Part shown: positions 5,905 through 6,123 of the stretch, in pieces
How positions within the stretch are numbered: the first letter of the stretch is position 1
Layout: each line of letters starts with the position of its first letter
Made by a program: the position numbers and the translations under genes
Notes under the pieces: model-generated
Database searches by the model: none
Told to the model about the DNA's origin: nothing
What the model saw: only the letters and a program-made list of their open reading frames with translations
NCBI GenBank assembly: GCA_029267975.1
Contig: JAJUHH010000193.1
Coordinates: 1-6,123, forward strand
Length of the DNA: 6,123 nucleotides
Direction of reading: 5' to 3'
Origin: Clostridiales bacterium
GTDB lineage: Bacteria > Bacillota > Clostridia > Lachnospirales > Lachnospiraceae

Positions 5905-5924
5905 TTCTTTTGTAAAATTTACAA
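5896..5924 (-). promoter_or_regulatory. Predicted promoter of the LacI-family gene
   Basis: On the minus strand TTGTAA (5919-5924) is followed by 17 bases and TAAAAT (5896-5901). These match the sigma-A consensus at four and five of six positions. The start site would be near 5889, giving a short leader with the ribosome binding site at 5859-5864. Confidence 0.6.
5910..5924. promoter_or_regulatory. 15-bp palindrome over the lacI -35 box
   Basis: TTGTAAAATTTACAA consists of perfect 7-base arms around a single central A and includes the predicted -35 hexamer. Its TGTAAAA arm matches one end of the TGTAAAACGTTACA element at the GH65 promoter, which hints at a shared regulator. The base composition is very AT-rich, so the match alone is weak. 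Confidence 0.5.
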
Positions 5925-5937
5925 TAAGAAAGACAAA

Positions 5938-5966
5938 ATCCGCCTGTCTCTGATTGACAGACGGAT
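5938..5966 (-). terminator. Intrinsic terminator of the spore coat gene
   Basis: ATCCG (5938-5942) pairs with CGGAT (5962-5966) and CTGTC (5944-5948) with GACAG (5956-5960). One mismatch separates the two blocks and the loop is 7 bases. On the minus strand the stem is followed by TTTTGTCTTTCTT. It lies about 25 bases after the upstream gene's stop codon, so lacI is read from its own promoter. Confidence 0.85.
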
Positions 5967-5988
5967 CTCATTTCATTTCTTCGATCAT

Positions 5989-6123
5989 TTATGATAACTT
6001 ATTCAGTACCGTATCCGATACCTCCCTGTCCATGCTCAGCTGAGCAGGAGGATCATAAGCATTATAGTAGCCCTTCTGCATCATATAAGTAGTAATCTTT
6101 TGATGCAGGTTGATGGTATCGTC
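5989..6123 (-). CDS. CotF-family spore coat protein, C-terminal tail (gene continues beyond the window)
   Basis: Only the last 44 codons and a TAA stop are present. The peptide DDTINLHQKITTYMMQKGYY followed by NAYDPPAQL resembles the C-terminal helix of the Bacillus coat protein CotF (LHAQVYRYMYQHGYYPSY) in the spacing of the LH, YM and GYY-aromatic positions. Coat F domain proteins are helical, ferritin-like proteins found in the coat of endospores. The match is from memory of the family and covers only the tail, so the full domain cannot be checked. The gene ends in its own terminator and shows no link to the sugar operon; it mainly indicates that the organism forms endospores or descends from one that does. 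Confidence 0.75.
   Translation of the reverse strand, partial: DDTINLHQKITTYMMQKGYYNAYDPPAQLSMDREVSDTVLNKLS

Noticed and set aside
5852..5971. N-terminal extension of the LacI-family regulator by 40 residues
   Set aside because: It would start inside the terminator of the preceding gene and cross the predicted promoter and palindromes; the headpiece begins directly at the ATG at 5849-5851, which has AAGGAG 7 bases upstream.
1..6123. CRISPR array, tRNA/rRNA, prophage or insertion sequence
   Set aside because: No regularly spaced repeats, cloverleaf sequences, integrase, transposase or phage genes were seen; the window is ordinary metabolic, regulatory and sporulation content.

Overview
The window looks like a piece of a spore-forming, low-to-mid GC Firmicute, probably a Clostridia/Lachnospiraceae-type anaerobe. 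This is inferred from strong AGGAGG-type ribosome binding sites, AT-rich intergenic regions with intrinsic terminators, a CotF-like spore coat protein tail, and a GH65 phosphorylase / beta-phosphoglucomutase pair of the kind common in those bacteria. No 16S or other marker is present, so the taxonomy is tentative. All six genes lie on the minus strand, so they are read here from right to left. No gene was found on the plus strand.

Layout from right to left: (1) the last 44 codons of a CotF-family spore coat protein (5989-6123, cut by the window edge), followed by its terminator (5938-5966). (2) A LacI-family regulator (4880-5851), whose predicted promoter is covered by two palindromes. It is followed by a 15-bp perfect terminator hairpin (4760-4805). 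(3) A two-gene operon starting at a near-consensus promoter (4665-4693) with operator-like palindromes at the predicted transcription start. It encodes a GH65 disaccharide phosphorylase (2306-4615, TTG start) and pgmB, a beta-phosphoglucomutase (1586-2233), and ends at a strong hairpin (1471-1518). (4) An AraC-type regulator with a GyrI-like effector-binding domain (474-1331), followed by a GC-rich hairpin (424-445). (5) The first 107 codons of a DinB-family protein (1-322, cut by the window edge).

The central module works as a unit. The GH65 enzyme is expected to cleave an alpha-linked glucosyl disaccharide with phosphate, giving beta-glucose 1-phosphate and a free sugar. PgmB converts beta-glucose 1-phosphate to glucose 6-phosphate for glycolysis, so one hexose is phosphorylated without spending ATP. 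The adjacent LacI-family protein is the obvious candidate repressor. No transporter or other glycosidase is in the window, and the disaccharide specificity (kojibiose, nigerose, maltose, trehalose or a glucosyl-rhamnose type) cannot be read from sequence alone.

The content is mostly conventional. The points most worth a second look are an internal Shine-Dalgarno plus ATG exactly at the domain boundary of the AraC-type regulator, which could release a free ligand-binding domain, and the palindrome architecture around the lacI and GH65 promoters.
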